From Erysipelotrichaceae bacterium (GTDB taxonomy: Bacteria > Bacillota_I > Bacilli_A > Erysipelotrichales > Erysipelotrichaceae), in the NCBI GenBank assembly GCA_017431825.1, contig JAFRKI010000002.1:219863-283862 (forward strand): a stretch of DNA of 64,000 nucleotides, in the 5' to 3' direction. The first letter of the stretch is position 1, and each line of letters begins with the position of its first letter. Positions 8,801 through 18,999 of the stretch are shown piece by piece. Below the pieces are notes generated by a model. That model did not search any database and had not been told where the DNA came from. It saw only the letters and a list, made by a program, of their open reading frames with translations. Made by a program: the position numbers and the translations under genes.

Positions 8801-11800
8801 TTATTCGCTAGCTAAAGCGACCAGTCTCTTGTATCTTCTCTGAGCATCGGCTTTGGTCTTGGCGAACATTTCCTTGGCAGTTTCCTCACCTCTGATCTTC
8901 GGTAACTGGTTGTATCTGTTTTCATTCATCAGGAATGCATCGAATTTATCCCAGTCAGGTTCCTTGGAATCGATAGTGAGCGGCTTTTCATTACGTGGAT
9001 CGAATCTGTACAGAGTCGTGTAACCGCACTCAACAGCGTTCTTCTCGACATCCTGCTGAGTGGCCATACCGCTTCTGATACCCTGTTCGATACATGGACA
9101 GTAAGCGATGATCAGTGACGGACCATTGTAGCTTTCAGCTTCAGTCAAGGCCTTTAATAACTGCATTCTGTTAGAGCCCATTGAAACTGATGCGACATAT
9201 ACATGTCCGTAAGCCATGGCGATCATGCCTAAGTCCTTCTTGGAGGTTGCCTTACCGCCGGCAGCGAACTTGGCGATGGAAGCAGCCTGAGAAGACTTGG
9301 ATGACTGACCGCCGGTATTGGAGTAGACTTCGGTATCGAGGACTAAGATGTTGCAGTTGACATCGTTGGCCAGTACGTGGTCTAAGCCTCCGTAACCGAT
9401 ATCATAAGCCCAGCCGTCACCGCCGACGATCCAGACAGACTTGCCTACCAGGTCTCTTTCGTAATCTAAGAGTTCCTTGACAGCTTCATTCTTGGAGGCC
9501 TTGACAGCAGCGATCACTTCGTCTTTTACAGCTCTCTGTGCATCTCTGTTGTTTCCGGCAGCGATGTACTTCTTGAAGGCTTCGCCGCAGTCACCATCAA
9601 GGTTTTCTTCCATGATCTTTAAGATCCTGGCTTCCTTGTAGTTCTGAGCGATGGCCATACCGAAGCCGTATTCAGCATTATCTTCAAATAATGAGTTAGC
9701 CCAGGCGACACCGCCATCCTTATCGGCAACGAATGGAGTAGACGGAGCACTTGAACAGTAGATCATCGAACAGCCGGTAGCGTTGGCTACTAACATGTCC
9801 TTACCGAATAACTGGGATACAAGCTTGTAGTACGGAGCTTCACCGCATCCAGGGCAGGCACCCGATACTTCAAAGTATGGCTTTAAGAACTGAGAGCCCT
9901 TGACCGTATTTATCGGGAAGTATTCAGTCTTAGGTTCAAGTTCCTTGAACATGTAGTCTGCGAGAACTTCATTTTCAAGTTCAAGATTAACGTCGACCAT
10001 TTCAAGAGCTTTCTTACCGCCCTTACCCGGACATTCGTGAGCACACAGACCACAACCGACACAGTTGGCAGGTGAAACCTGGATACGGAACTTCAGCTGT
10101 TCAACACCCTTACCCATAGCCTGGATAGTTTCAAATTCCTTAGGAGCATTCTTGATTTCTTCGTCAGTTAATAATACCGGTCTGATCGTAGCATGCGGAC
10201 ATACGAATGAACAGAACGAGCACTGGATACAGTTTTCCGGAACCCATTTAGGTACCTGTACCGCAATGGATCTCTTTTCCTTGAAAGCAACATTAGACTG
10301 TAATGAGCCGTCAGGTAAACCGTACTTTAAGAAGTTGGAAACCGGCAGATCATAACCGTCTAAAGCATTGATCACGGATACATGGTTATCATAGTATTCA
10401 TCACCTGTATTGGCTTTATTGGCATCATAAGTCAGATCAGCCCATTCAGGTTTGACTTCTACCTGTACCAGACCTGCCTTACCGGCATCGATAGCCTTGT
10501 AATTCATTTCGACTACGTCATCGCCCTTCTTGGAGTAAGACTTCTTGGCCATGTATTTCATGAGTTCAAGAGCCTTGTCGTAAGGCATGATCTGTTCATT
10601 GAGAGCGAAGAAGGCAGACTGTAAGGTCGTATTGGTCCTTCTGCCCATGCCGATCTCGGCACAGATCTTGGTAGCATCGATGATATAGAACTTGGCATGT
10701 TTCTTGGCTAAACCGGCCAGCATCCTGTTAGGAAGATGATCAGCGATCTCATCCTTGGAGAATGTGGTGTTGAGCAGGAAAGTACCGCCGTCCTTCAACT
10801 GTCTGGTCATGTCATACTTGAAGCAGTAGGAATCAAGTGAACATGAAATAAAGTCAGCATTATCTACATAATATGTGGACCTGATAGGAGACGGGCCGAA
10901 TCTTAAGTGAGATCTGGTTACACCGCCTGATTTCTTGGAGTCATACTGGAAATAAGCCTGAGCATACTGTTCAGTATTATCGCCGATGATCTTGATGGAA
11001 GACTTGTTGGCACCGACAGTACCGTCTGAACCCAAACCGAAGAACAGACAGGAAGTGTAATCGGCATCTACGTGGAAGTTCGGATCGACATCGAGTGAGA
11101 GATGAGTCACATCATCATTGACACCGATGGTGAATTCTTCCTTAGGAGCATCCTTAGCCAGTTCATCATAAACAGCCTTGATCTGGTTAGGAGCGGTATC
11201 TCTTGAAGACAGACCGTAACGGCCGCCGACGATCTTAAGATCAGTGTGTTCCTTAAGAGCATCGCAGACATCCAGGAACAGCGGTTCTCTGGCACCGGCT
11301 TCGATCGTTCTGTCAAGTACGGCGATCTTCTTAACTGAAGCAGGAAGAACTTTTTCAAGATATTTAACAGAGAACGGACGATATAAGTGAACTTTGATCA
11401 GGCCGACTTTTTCGCCCATCTTGTTTAAAGTATCGATAGTTTCCTTAATGGTATCAGTTACGGAACCCATGGCAATGATGGCTCTGTCGGCATTCTTGGC
11501 ACCATAGTAAGTGAATGGAGCATATTCTCTGCCGGTATGTTCAGAGATCTTGACCATGTAGTCGTTTACGATATCAGGGATAGCTTCATAGAAGCCGTTG
11601 GCAGCTTCTCTGGCAGCAAAGTAGATATCATCGTTTTCAGCACCGCCTCTGGTAACAGGATTGGTATGAGGGTTCAGAGCATTGGCTTTGAATCTCTCTA
11701 CAGCTTCCATATCGACAAGAGACTTCAGGAATTCCTGATCCATTACTTCGACTTTCTGTATTTCATGAGAAGTACGGAAACCGTCAAAGAAGTGAATGAA

Positions 11801-12298
11801 CGGCAGTGAACCCTTGATGGCAGCCAGGTGAGCTACACCGGCCAGGTCCATACATTCCTGTACGGAATGAGATGCCAGCATGCACATGCCGGTCTGTCTG
11901 GCAGCATAGATATCCTGATGGTCACCGAAGATCGAAAGCGCTCTTCCGGCCAGGGCTCTGGCAGAAGTGTGGATGACACCAGGCAGCAGTTCTCCGGCCA
12001 GCTTATACATATTCGGGATCATCAGCAAGAAGCCCTGAGAAGCGGTGAATGTCGCACCTAAAGTACCGCCCTGTAAGGCACCGTGTAAAGCACCGGCAGC
12101 ACCACCTTCAGATTGCATTTCAACAACCTTCACCGTAGAACCGAAGATGTTCTTACGTCCCTCAGTAGCCCAAGTATCGATGACTTCAGCCATTGGAGAG
12201 GATGGTGTAATAGGATAGATACAAGCTACTTCAGTAAACGCATACGCGCAATGAGCTGTAGCAGTATTTCCATCCATTGATTGGAATACTTTTCCCAT
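8801..12298 (-). CDS. nifJ: Pyruvate:ferredoxin (flavodoxin) oxidoreductase
   Basis: The 1165-residue single-chain enzyme oxidises pyruvate with coenzyme A to acetyl-CoA and CO2 and reduces ferredoxin or flavodoxin, a mark of anaerobic metabolism. YPITPSSPMAE near residue 28 is the pyruvate-side thiamine-diphosphate domain. Two 4Fe-4S ferredoxin motifs follow (CIQCSFCSFVCP near 690 and CVGCGLCAHECP near 746). Further on are the proximal cluster cysteines ACPGCGEAP (about 814) and the TPP-binding GDGWAYDIG near 960. Length and domain order are normal. It is a one-gene unit with a strong Shine-Dalgarno AGGAGG, its own promoter and a strong terminator. Confidence 0.97.
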   Translation of the reverse strand: MGKVFQSMDGNTATAHCAYAFTEVACIYPITPSSPMAEVIDTWATEGRKNIFGSTVKVVEMQSEGGAAGALHGALQGGTLGATFTASQGFLLMIPNMYKLAGELLPGVIHTSARALAGRALSIFGDHQDIYAARQTGMCMLASHSVQECMDLAGVAHLAAIKGSLPFIHFFDGFRTSHEIQKVEVMDQEFLKSLVDMEAVERFKANALNPHTNPVTRGGAENDDIYFAAREAANGFYEAIPDIVNDYMVKISEHTGREYAPFTYYGAKNADRAIIAMGSVTDTIKETIDTLNKMGEKVGLIKVHLYRPFSVKYLEKVLPASVKKIAVLDRTIEAGAREPLFLDVCDALKEHTDLKIVGGRYGLSSRDTAPNQIKAVYDELAKDAPKEEFTIGVNDDVTHLSLDVDPNFHVDADYTSCLFFGLGSDGTVGANKSSIKIIGDNTEQYAQAYFQYDSKKSGGVTRSHLRFGPSPIRSTYYVDNADFISCSLDSYCFKYDMTRQLKDGGTFLLNTTFSKDEIADHLPNRMLAGLAKKHAKFYIIDATKICAEIGMGRRTNTTLQSAFFALNEQIMPYDKALELMKYMAKKSYSKKGDDVVEMNYKAIDAGKAGLVQVEVKPEWADLTYDANKANTGDEYYDNHVSVINALDGYDLPVSNFLKYGLPDGSLQSNVAFKEKRSIAVQVPKWVPENCIQCSFCSFVCPHATIRPVLLTDEEIKNAPKEFETIQAMGKGVEQLKFRIQVSPANCVGCGLCAHECPGKGGKKALEMVDVNLELENEVLADYMFKELEPKTEYFPINTVKGSQFLKPYFEVSGACPGCGEAPYYKLVSQLFGKDMLVANATGCSMIYCSSAPSTPFVADKDGGVAWANSLFEDNAEYGFGMAIAQNYKEARILKIMEENLDGDCGEAFKKYIAAGNNRDAQRAVKDEVIAAVKASKNEAVKELLDYERDLVGKSVWIVGGDGWAYDIGYGGLDHVLANDVNCNILVLDTEVYSNTGGQSSKSSQAASIAKFAAGGKATSKKDLGMIAMAYGHVYVASVSMGSNRMQLLKALTEAESYNGPSLIIAYCPCIEQGIRSGMATQQDVEKNAVECGYTTLYRFDPRNEKPLTIDSKEPDWDKFDAFLMNENRYNQLPKIRGEETAKEMFAKTKADAQRRYKRLVALASE

Positions 12299-12327
12299 AA
12301 TTAAAAAATCCTCCTAATTACGTCTTA

Positions 12328-12336
12328 ATTATAACA
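12328..12336 (-). promoter_or_regulatory. Extended -10 promoter of nifJ
   Basis: TGTTATAAT on the minus strand is an extended -10 (TGn plus TATAAT at 12333-12328). The leader is about 23 bases and carries AGGAGG in front of the ATG, in contrast to the leaderless genes of the window. No good -35 is visible. Confidence 0.65.
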
Positions 12337-12388
12337 AGAAAGGACCTTTTTTATTCAGTAATATATAAGAATATTAGCTCTTTATGCC

Positions 12389-13786
12389 TTATACCTTGAT
12401 ATTCGTCCAGGAACCCTTCCTGAATCTGATAAGCGAGTAGGAAAAGCGGCATATCTGGTCGATTATACAGCCTAACCAGGCACCGGTCAGGCCCAGACCC
12501 AGAGGATATACCAGGATATAGGAAATGCCGGGTCTGATGATACCGACACAGATCGTCATCATCATCGTCACGAATCTGACGTCTCCGGCACCTCTGAGGG
12601 CGCCGATGGTTATGACCTGCGGGATCTGGAACAGTACGGTAAGAGCCATTATCTTCATAGGAATATCGGTAAGGGCAATGACCTGCGGATCCTGGGTAAA
12701 CACTGAGACGATCGCTCTTGAAAAAAGCGCTATATTCAAAGACAGAATGACCGCAAAACACATGCCGATAGTCTGGGATATGCGCGAGTAAATAATAGCC
12801 AGATCGCTCCTTTCGGCGCCCATGGACTGCCCTACCAGAGAAGTATTGGCGGCCTGTAAGCCATCGCCAAAAGAGAAGGTAATGCTCATGAGATTCATGC
12901 AGACCTGATGAGCGGCGAATTCCGCTGTGCCCAGACTTGCGACCACCTTGGCATAAGTGAAAAAGCCCAGTCTCAGGATGATCTGTTCACCGAAAGCAGA
13001 TCTGAAAATATCAAAGAATTTGCGGCATTTTGACCGGAATCTTTCGATCGGTCCGAAATCGAGCCGCAGATAACGGTCCTTATTAAGAAGGCTTATAAGT
13101 GCTACTACGAAGGAAACGACATTACCGATAGCCGTGGCAATGGCTGCGCCTTTTACACCAAGCCTAGGGAAACCGAAAAGGCCATTGATCAGGATCGCAT
13201 TGAAAACGATGTTTACCGCATTAGCCGTAAGATTGGTAATCATCGCTATCTTGGTATATCCGGCACCTCTTTGGGAAGCCGACATCGTATAGCCGATACT
13301 GTACAGGACCAGAGATGATAAGACTATCCTGAAGTACACTACAGCTGTATCGATGTAATCGGGCTGAGCTCCGGCAAAAAGCAGGATTTCTCTGGCAAAC
13401 GCATAACCCAGGCTACAGAAAAACAGTGATATCAGCAGCGTCCAGATAAGGGCTACTTTAAGATAGTCATTGGCATCCTTCTGCCTTCCCTGCCCCTTCC
13501 TTCTGGCGATCAGAACGATGCTGGCTGTGTTGATTGCAAATATCGGAGCCAGGCACAGGTATTTTGGCTGATTGCAGATGCCTACGGCACTGATGGCTTC
13601 CTTGCCTATGCTGCCGACCATCATCATGTCTATGGCACCTACCAACGCAACTAAAATAGCCTCAACGGCACTTGGCCAGGCTATTTTAGCTGTTTTAAGA
13701 TACAGAGTATTTAAAGGAGGAATCTCGCCTTTTATCAGCTCTTTTTTAAGTTTTTTTGTCGGATCAAATATACTCTCGATAAACAT
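12389..13786 (-). CDS. MATE-family efflux transporter
   Basis: This is a 465-residue membrane protein with about 12 hydrophobic segments in two homologous halves, as in multidrug and toxic compound extrusion proteins. AVEAILVALVGAIDMMMVG near residues 40-60 is typical of the first half; PQVITIGALRGAGDVRF is the matching loop of the second half. Such proteins export cationic compounds using a Na+ or H+ gradient. The substrate is unknown. It lies 13 bases after the PASTA gene but has its own -10 directly in front of the ATG. It may therefore be transcribed both from the envelope operon and from its own leaderless promoter. Confidence 0.93.
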   Translation of the reverse strand: MFIESIFDPTKKLKKELIKGEIPPLNTLYLKTAKIAWPSAVEAILVALVGAIDMMMVGSIGKEAISAVGICNQPKYLCLAPIFAINTASIVLIARRKGQGRQKDANDYLKVALIWTLLISLFFCSLGYAFAREILLFAGAQPDYIDTAVVYFRIVLSSLVLYSIGYTMSASQRGAGYTKIAMITNLTANAVNIVFNAILINGLFGFPRLGVKGAAIATAIGNVVSFVVALISLLNKDRYLRLDFGPIERFRSKCRKFFDIFRSAFGEQIILRLGFFTYAKVVASLGTAEFAAHQVCMNLMSITFSFGDGLQAANTSLVGQSMGAERSDLAIIYSRISQTIGMCFAVILSLNIALFSRAIVSVFTQDPQVIALTDIPMKIMALTVLFQIPQVITIGALRGAGDVRFVTMMMTICVGIIRPGISYILVYPLGLGLTGAWLGCIIDQICRFSYSLIRFRKGSWTNIKV

Positions 13787-13793
13787 TAGTCAT

Positions 13794-13799
13794 ATTATA
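13794..13799 (-). promoter_or_regulatory. -10 box of MATE gene, leaderless layout
   Basis: TATAAT ends 7 bases before the ATG at 13786, abutting the TAG stop of the PASTA gene. Upstream promoter sequence would lie inside the PASTA coding region. No -35 consensus and no Shine-Dalgarno sequence are seen. Confidence 0.55.
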
Positions 13800-15509
13800 C
13801 TAGCTGATCCTTTCATTTACTATCTCAACATTAATGCTGACATTCGTAGGATAGTTCCCGGCAGAATATGACGTGTTTCCGTTTACGGAGATCGAGACTA
13901 TCTGACCTATCGATTTGGTCGAAGAAACGCCGGTATAGTTCACATTGGTGAATCCGGCAGCACTGAAATAGCCGTTTAAGGCATTTACGGTGTCCTGATA
14001 AGTCGTTTTAGAGTAATTGCTTATCAGCATATTCGGAGCCAGTATCGGCGCTGTTTCGACCCCGCTGGAGATCGTGAGGGTTACCGTGGAACCGGCAGCT
14101 ACGGATGTACCGGCCGCAGGGTTCATCGATATGACATTTCCGGCAGCTACGGAGCTTGAATAGGCCGTAGTGATATTCGCATTAAGACCGTTGCTGGACA
14201 GGTAGGATTCGGCTTCGCTCTGAGTCTTGCCCACAAGATTGGCCAGGGTCACATTGGTCGAAGAACTTCCGGAACCGGAACCACCCGATCCGTTGTCCAC
14301 AAGGTAGTATTTTACGTTATCGCCCTTTTTGAAGGTGATGCCGTCGCTCGTTGAATCGTAGGCATAGACGGTTCCTGTCGCATATCTTTGCGACGTATAG
14401 GTCTTTGTCTGCTTTACAGGATTAAGTCCCAGAGCCTTGATGGCACTGATGAAGTTTGCCTCGGTATAGCCGATATAACTGTCAGGAACAATCACTGTTT
14501 CTTCTTCTGTGCTGTCTCCGTTGTCTACCAGATAATACTTGACCGTATCGCCTTTTTTGAAGGTGATCCCGTCACTTGAAGAATCATAGGCGTAGACGGT
14601 ACCTGTCGCGTATCGCTGGGAAGTATAGGTCTTGGACTGTTTTGATGCCTTCAGGCCTAAAGCTTCGATCGCCTTGATGAAGTTGGCTTCGGTATAGCCC
14701 AGATAAGAATCAGGGACCGTTACCGTTTCATCAGCTTCAGAACCGTTATCGACCAGATAGTATTTTACGGTATCGCCCTTTTTGAAGATTATGCCGTCAC
14801 TGCTGGACTGGTATGAATATACGGTACCGTTCTTATATGAAGGATTCTTATAGGTCTTGGACTGTTTTACGGGCTTAAGTCCCAGAGCCTCGATAGCTTT
14901 GATGAAGTTGGCTTCGGTATACCCAAGATAGGTATCCGGCACCTTGATCGTGTTATCGGTGTTACCGCCGGACTTGCCGTTGGATAAGACGATGTCGATG
15001 CTGCCGCCTTCTTCGACTTCTCCCTCAGCTGCGATGCTTTGGGATATCAAAGAACCCTTGGCTACGGTGTCGGAATAGACGTAGTCGATATTCATGGTGA
15101 CTTTATTGACATCGCCCCAGTTCCTGATCTCTTCCTCTGTAAAAGCGGAAAAATCAGGTACGGTGATCTTGTTCTTGACGATCTTTTCCGGATCCATTCC
15201 CTTGGAGAAGACAAAGGAAATATTGTCCTTAATGACATCCCCTTCCTTTACCGACTGATAGATCAGCACATTTTCCGGAATAACGTCATCGTATTCATAG
15301 ATAAAGGAATACTTATCTTCAGAAAGCTTACTGGAAGATATCCACTCCTGTACCTCGGTAACGGTCTTGCCGGTAAGATCCTGGGCTATCACTTCCTTGC
15401 CCTTGCCGATACCCAGAAGGTTAAAGGCCAGTATCGTCGCACAGGCCAAAACGGCGACAAGACTTATCGTCAGTACTATATTCAGTGTGTTGGAAAAAAA
15501 CTTTTTCAT
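13800..15509 (-). CDS. Membrane-anchored PASTA-domain protein with three near-identical repeats
   Basis: This 569-residue protein has an N-terminal transmembrane anchor (about 11-33) and an extracellular remainder. Two degenerate PASTA-like units occupy about 36-176. Three closely similar units of about 75 residues follow, each beginning VPDxYxGYTEANF (about 190-257, 265-331, 341-407). After a Gly/Ser linker (407-417) come a canonical PASTA unit (about 419-483) and a diverged last one. PASTA domains usually bind muropeptides or septal peptidoglycan; no kinase or transpeptidase domain is attached here. The gene directly follows the GH73 glucosaminidase gene with no gap. It may guide or restrain that hydrolase at the cell wall; this role is inference. 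Confidence 0.85.
   Translation of the reverse strand: MKKFFSNTLNIVLTISLVAVLACATILAFNLLGIGKGKEVIAQDLTGKTVTEVQEWISSSKLSEDKYSFIYEYDDVIPENVLIYQSVKEGDVIKDNISFVFSKGMDPEKIVKNKITVPDFSAFTEEEIRNWGDVNKVTMNIDYVYSDTVAKGSLISQSIAAEGEVEEGGSIDIVLSNGKSGGNTDNTIKVPDTYLGYTEANFIKAIEALGLKPVKQSKTYKNPSYKNGTVYSYQSSSDGIIFKKGDTVKYYLVDNGSEADETVTVPDSYLGYTEANFIKAIEALGLKASKQSKTYTSQRYATGTVYAYDSSSDGITFKKGDTVKYYLVDNGDSTEEETVIVPDSYIGYTEANFISAIKALGLNPVKQTKTYTSQRYATGTVYAYDSTSDGITFKKGDNVKYYLVDNGSGGSGSGSSSTNVTLANLVGKTQSEAESYLSSNGLNANITTAYSSSVAAGNVISMNPAAGTSVAAGSTVTLTISSGVETAPILAPNMLISNYSKTTYQDTVNALNGYFSAAGFTNVNYTGVSSTKSIGQIVSISVNGNTSYSAGNYPTNVSINVEIVNERIS
14289..14942 (-). repeat. Three tandem ~225-bp coding repeats (PASTA units)
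   Basis: Three in-frame copies of a unit of about 75 codons inside the PASTA gene share long identical protein blocks, such as YTEANFIKAIEALGL and KKGDTVKYYLVDNG. The high similarity compared with the flanking PASTA units points to recent duplication. Confidence 0.85.
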
Positions 15510-18056
15510 TTATTCCACCTCCAGCATTAATCTTTCTCTGATTCCGCTTGTAAAGAAGCGGTAATTAGTGCCGTTAATCTCCCTTTCCGGAACGGCACTG
15601 TGGGAGATGTTGCTCATCTCCAGGAAATCGACGTATTCGCCATTCTGTATCTTTATGATCATCTGATAATCGCCTGCTTCAAGTCCCTTGATGTTGACGC
15701 TTCCTTCAAAGCAGATGTAGTCCATGTTGAAGGAGGAATTAAGCAGGGTCTTGTAGTCATAGTTGGATCTCAGGGTATCGCATTCCATAGCCAGGTATTC
15801 CCCGCTGTCCTTTATGAGATAGACAGTATAGTGGATGCTGTTTTGATCATCATAATTACAGTAATAGATCATGGCCTGACCGTAGATATAGAGGTCACCG
15901 TTTTCATCGAGATCAAAGCTGTCAAATGAGAACAGCGAGAGCCTGGTGCTTGGCTTGTTTATCTGGGCATAATCGATGACAGCCGGCAGAGAATCGGCAT
16001 CCACTTCCAGACGGTAGTTATAGATCTCGTTGGTCGAGAGATGGTAATTCATGTCGTTGAGCGATACAGACATATTCGCATAGCCGTCGTTGTATGAGAT
16101 CAGATCGGCACTGTAGGAGTAGCCGCTGTTATCTACCTTTACGGCCAGATAATAGTTGCCGTCTTCTATCTCAGCCAACGGGATCGAAACATTATAGCCG
16201 ACATAGGTATAGGTATGGGAATCATTGAAGCTGATGCCCGGATAGGAGACCGTCGTCGCACTGAACTCCTTGACGGCTGAGCCGTCACTTATGTTCTTAA
16301 GCAGTATCTTATGGCTTATATCGGCAGGATCAGCGAAGGAAATGCCCTTGATGAAGGCACAGCCGCTTATGACGATACAGCCGTTCCTGATCTCGACACT
16401 GTCGACTGACGAGAGGATCGAGAGATCCTCATCAGGGATATCGGCAGGAGTGCTGCCGCCGCTTATCGGAGTCAGATATTCGCTCTTGATATATGCGACG
16501 CTCAGGTCATAGTCATAAGTCGATATCGGATTGAGGTCACCGGTGGTCGGTGGCGTGCGGTGGGTCTTGATATTGCCGTTTTCATCGATCGCATTGGTCG
16601 ACTGGATCTTGGTGAAGGAACCGTTATTGCCAAGGGTGATGACGATGAAATCCTTCTGGTAATAAGGACCGTACTGCGTCGTATACAGGGTCTTTGAGGA
16701 ATTGGAGGCCTTGAGTTTGACTTCCACGTCAAAGGTATTGATCACCGACAGCGAATAACTGCCGTAATCGGTATAGGAACCGTTCTTGTTTTTGCTGTAC
16801 TTGTCTATCGAGTAGCAGATGGCTGCGATCTGAGCTCCCCAGTTAGGATCGCTGGCATATTTGACGTTAAGGCCTGAACCCTTGTTGCCTAAGGACGAAG
16901 AGAAGAACCTTCCGTCGGTTATATCGACATAGCCTCTCAGGTTGATGCCGGCCTGTTCGTTTATACAGGCGGTAACGCTGGCAAAAGAGCTCGCATTGCC
17001 CGGATTGGAGTCATGGGCATTCCAGCCGAAGAGGTTGTTGCGGTTACGGGCGTAGTTGCTGCGTCCGTACGAGGATTCATGGCAGGCCATCGCAAACAGG
17101 ATCAGCGCATTGATGCCGTAACTGTTCTGGGCATCGATGAAGTCCTGGCCGTGTCCGGCCATTACCGAACCGCTGTAGGAATTAAGATATGAATTCAGCG
17201 TACTTGCACTGATCTCCGTCTTGGATCTCAACGGCAGGTACTGATAATAGTTATAGTAGGTTATGCATTCGCCGCTGTAAGAGGTATTCGCATAGAAATT
17301 CACGCCGTCCTTCGAGTAGTACTTTACACCCGCGACCATGGACGAAGGTGCTTCCCCGATGGCTATCGTCTGGCTTACCGGTTCGGTACCGCTTTTCGGA
17401 TAAGCCCGGTAGAAATGATAGACCAGGTCGTAATACTTGCCGTTCTGGACTGCTTCGTAATAGTTTCTTTTAGCCTTTACCAGGAAAGGATCTTCGTTTT
17501 CATAGGTGTTGTTGCCGCCAAGATAAAGGGCGATGCCGTTATCCAGGAACTTGCTCGGGACCAGATCGGTATACTCCAGGTCGGTAAAGCCTTCGAAACC
17601 GTTGATATTGACCTGTATCATGCCTACGCCCTTACCGGAAGAATCGACGAAATATCTCTCGGTATCGTAGTAGTACATCTCATAGTGATTGGCGATGTAG
17701 GTCTGCTTGTAGTACTTGGTCCGGTTAGTGACATCCTGATAGATGTTAAGCGTCTTGGAATTGCCTCTTCCCGGATATGAATACGCCAGACCCGAATTCA
17801 TCGCAATGATCCTGGATGGAGAAAGCGAGGCATAGTGTCTTACGACATGGTCGCCTCCCAGTGATTTCATGGCCTGCTTGGCATCCGCAAACGTGGAATA
17901 ACAGCCCTTCTTGGTAAAGGATCCGTTATCTTCGATATAGGCCACTTCATAGTTGTATCCGCAGGCTGTCTCGTCCTGTGCTTCCACACGCTTAAAAGTA
18001 CCGAATACCGGTATTATCAGCAATGCGCAAAGTAATACGAGAACAGTCTTTTTCAT
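15510..18056 (-). CDS. Secreted GH73 endo-beta-N-acetylglucosaminidase (peptidoglycan hydrolase)
   Basis: The 848-residue product begins with a Sec signal peptide (about 1-26, ending VEA-Q). A GH73 glucosaminidase domain lies at about 280-420, with the catalytic glutamate in ACHESSYG (E327) and the typical NNLFGWNAHD (340-349). About 280 residues of unassigned beta-rich sequence precede it, and two or more unassigned domains follow to the C-terminus (about 430-848), perhaps wall-binding. GH73 enzymes cleave glycan strands between GlcNAc and MurNAc, often for cell separation. The gene is packed between a membrane-anchored protein (1 base gap) and the PASTA protein (0 gap), in an operon that starts with the Phd-like gene. 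Confidence 0.88.
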   Translation of the reverse strand: MKKTVLVLLCALLIIPVFGTFKRVEAQDETACGYNYEVAYIEDNGSFTKKGCYSTFADAKQAMKSLGGDHVVRHYASLSPSRIIAMNSGLAYSYPGRGNSKTLNIYQDVTNRTKYYKQTYIANHYEMYYYDTERYFVDSSGKGVGMIQVNINGFEGFTDLEYTDLVPSKFLDNGIALYLGGNNTYENEDPFLVKAKRNYYEAVQNGKYYDLVYHFYRAYPKSGTEPVSQTIAIGEAPSSMVAGVKYYSKDGVNFYANTSYSGECITYYNYYQYLPLRSKTEISASTLNSYLNSYSGSVMAGHGQDFIDAQNSYGINALILFAMACHESSYGRSNYARNRNNLFGWNAHDSNPGNASSFASVTACINEQAGINLRGYVDITDGRFFSSSLGNKGSGLNVKYASDPNWGAQIAAICYSIDKYSKNKNGSYTDYGSYSLSVINTFDVEVKLKASNSSKTLYTTQYGPYYQKDFIVITLGNNGSFTKIQSTNAIDENGNIKTHRTPPTTGDLNPISTYDYDLSVAYIKSEYLTPISGGSTPADIPDEDLSILSSVDSVEIRNGCIVISGCAFIKGISFADPADISHKILLKNISDGSAVKEFSATTVSYPGISFNDSHTYTYVGYNVSIPLAEIEDGNYYLAVKVDNSGYSYSADLISYNDGYANMSVSLNDMNYHLSTNEIYNYRLEVDADSLPAVIDYAQINKPSTRLSLFSFDSFDLDENGDLYIYGQAMIYYCNYDDQNSIHYTVYLIKDSGEYLAMECDTLRSNYDYKTLLNSSFNMDYICFEGSVNIKGLEAGDYQMIIKIQNGEYVDFLEMSNISHSAVPEREINGTNYRFFTSGIRERLMLEVE

Positions 18057-18057
18057 A

Positions 18058-18999
18058 TCAGTTTAATGTTGCATCTATGATTGCGGAAGAGCCGTCAGAG
18101 AAATTGAGAGTGATGGTCCCTTCATAACGCGGCTTGTCTTCATCATTGGAATAGACTTCGAAGAACAGGGCATATTCATCGCCCGCCTTCAGCTGTTTTC
18201 TGATGATGTTTTCGATCTTTACGGAAGAATAGGAAGCATCCAGAGCATCCCATTTTTCACCGGTACTGCTTTGGGTAAAGACGGCACTGTCTATCTTGAG
18301 ACCGTCAGTGATCGATCTGACCTTGAGCTTATAGGTATAGACCGACAGCATCGAACAGTCATAGCTTTCCCCGTCATGAGTCATCATCGTGGAAATGAAG
18401 TTGTCGGACACTTCGATATCAACGTCCTTGGTCACGATCTCGCTAGGTGAAGGCACGTGCTTCAGCGTATCGATATCGGCCTTCTTTTTGGTGATGTCGA
18501 TCTTAAAGGAGCTGCCGCTTTGCATATCGGTAAGGATGACCATATCACTGGCCTTGACATAAGGCACGAACACCTTAAAGGTCGCATCCTTCTTGTCGGA
18601 GACGATATCTACACTGGTCTTTAGGGAATCATAGTCATAGGAATTGACGTTCATTTTCTTCTGGTAGGAAGCGACGTCATTCAGCCGGTAGCCTTCGTCG
18701 GTGATAAGGTTCGCCAGATCATAGCTGATGGCCTTTTCATCCTTGAACTCCAGTTCGGCTACCACGAAGTTAAAGCCCAGTTCCTCATTCTTATCCTCAT
18801 AGACTTCATAGTCCAGAAGATTGATCGAGAAAGTGTTGTTGGTGATGACGTCGATCGGCGGATTGTCCTTTTTGCCATCTTTACTGATAAGACCGATGAT
18901 GCCTTTTATGCCTAAGACAAGACCGGCAATGATCGCAATAAGCAAAACAAAAAGCAAGATGACCCTGCCTACTCTCAGTTTCCTTCTTCTTTTAGCCAT
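18058..18999 (-). CDS. Membrane-anchored extracellular protein of unknown function
   Basis: The family is not recognised. The 313-residue protein has a short basic N-terminus (KRRRKLR), one transmembrane helix at about 13-36, and an extracytoplasmic portion of about 270 residues. That portion seems to contain two beta-sandwich-like halves (about 55-175 and 195-313). There are no catalytic motifs and only one cysteine. The start overlaps the end of the Phd/YefM-like gene by 8 bases, and the GH73 gene begins 1 base after the stop. It is therefore probably co-translated with cell-wall proteins and may be a scaffold for them. Confidence 0.7.
   Translation of the reverse strand: MAKRRRKLRVGRVILLFVLLIAIIAGLVLGIKGIIGLISKDGKKDNPPIDVITNNTFSINLLDYEVYEDKNEELGFNFVVAELEFKDEKAISYDLANLITDEGYRLNDVASYQKKMNVNSYDYDSLKTSVDIVSDKKDATFKVFVPYVKASDMVILTDMQSGSSFKIDITKKKADIDTLKHVPSPSEIVTKDVDIEVSDNFISTMMTHDGESYDCSMLSVYTYKLKVRSITDGLKIDSAVFTQSSTGEKWDALDASYSSVKIENIIRKQLKAGDEYALFFEVYSNDEDKPRYEGTITLNFSDGSSAIIDATLN

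Noticed and set aside
12351..12761. A 136-codon alternative frame on the minus strand
   Set aside because: It lies in another frame of the MATE gene, is rich in Arg/Tyr/His and lacks membrane segments or a start signal.
14289..14942. Regular repeats that could suggest a CRISPR-like array
   Set aside because: The unit is about 225 bases, in frame, and encodes PASTA domains.
18992..18999. A toxin gene partner for the Phd-like protein
   Set aside because: The following gene encodes a membrane-anchored extracellular protein with no RelE, Doc or PIN features.
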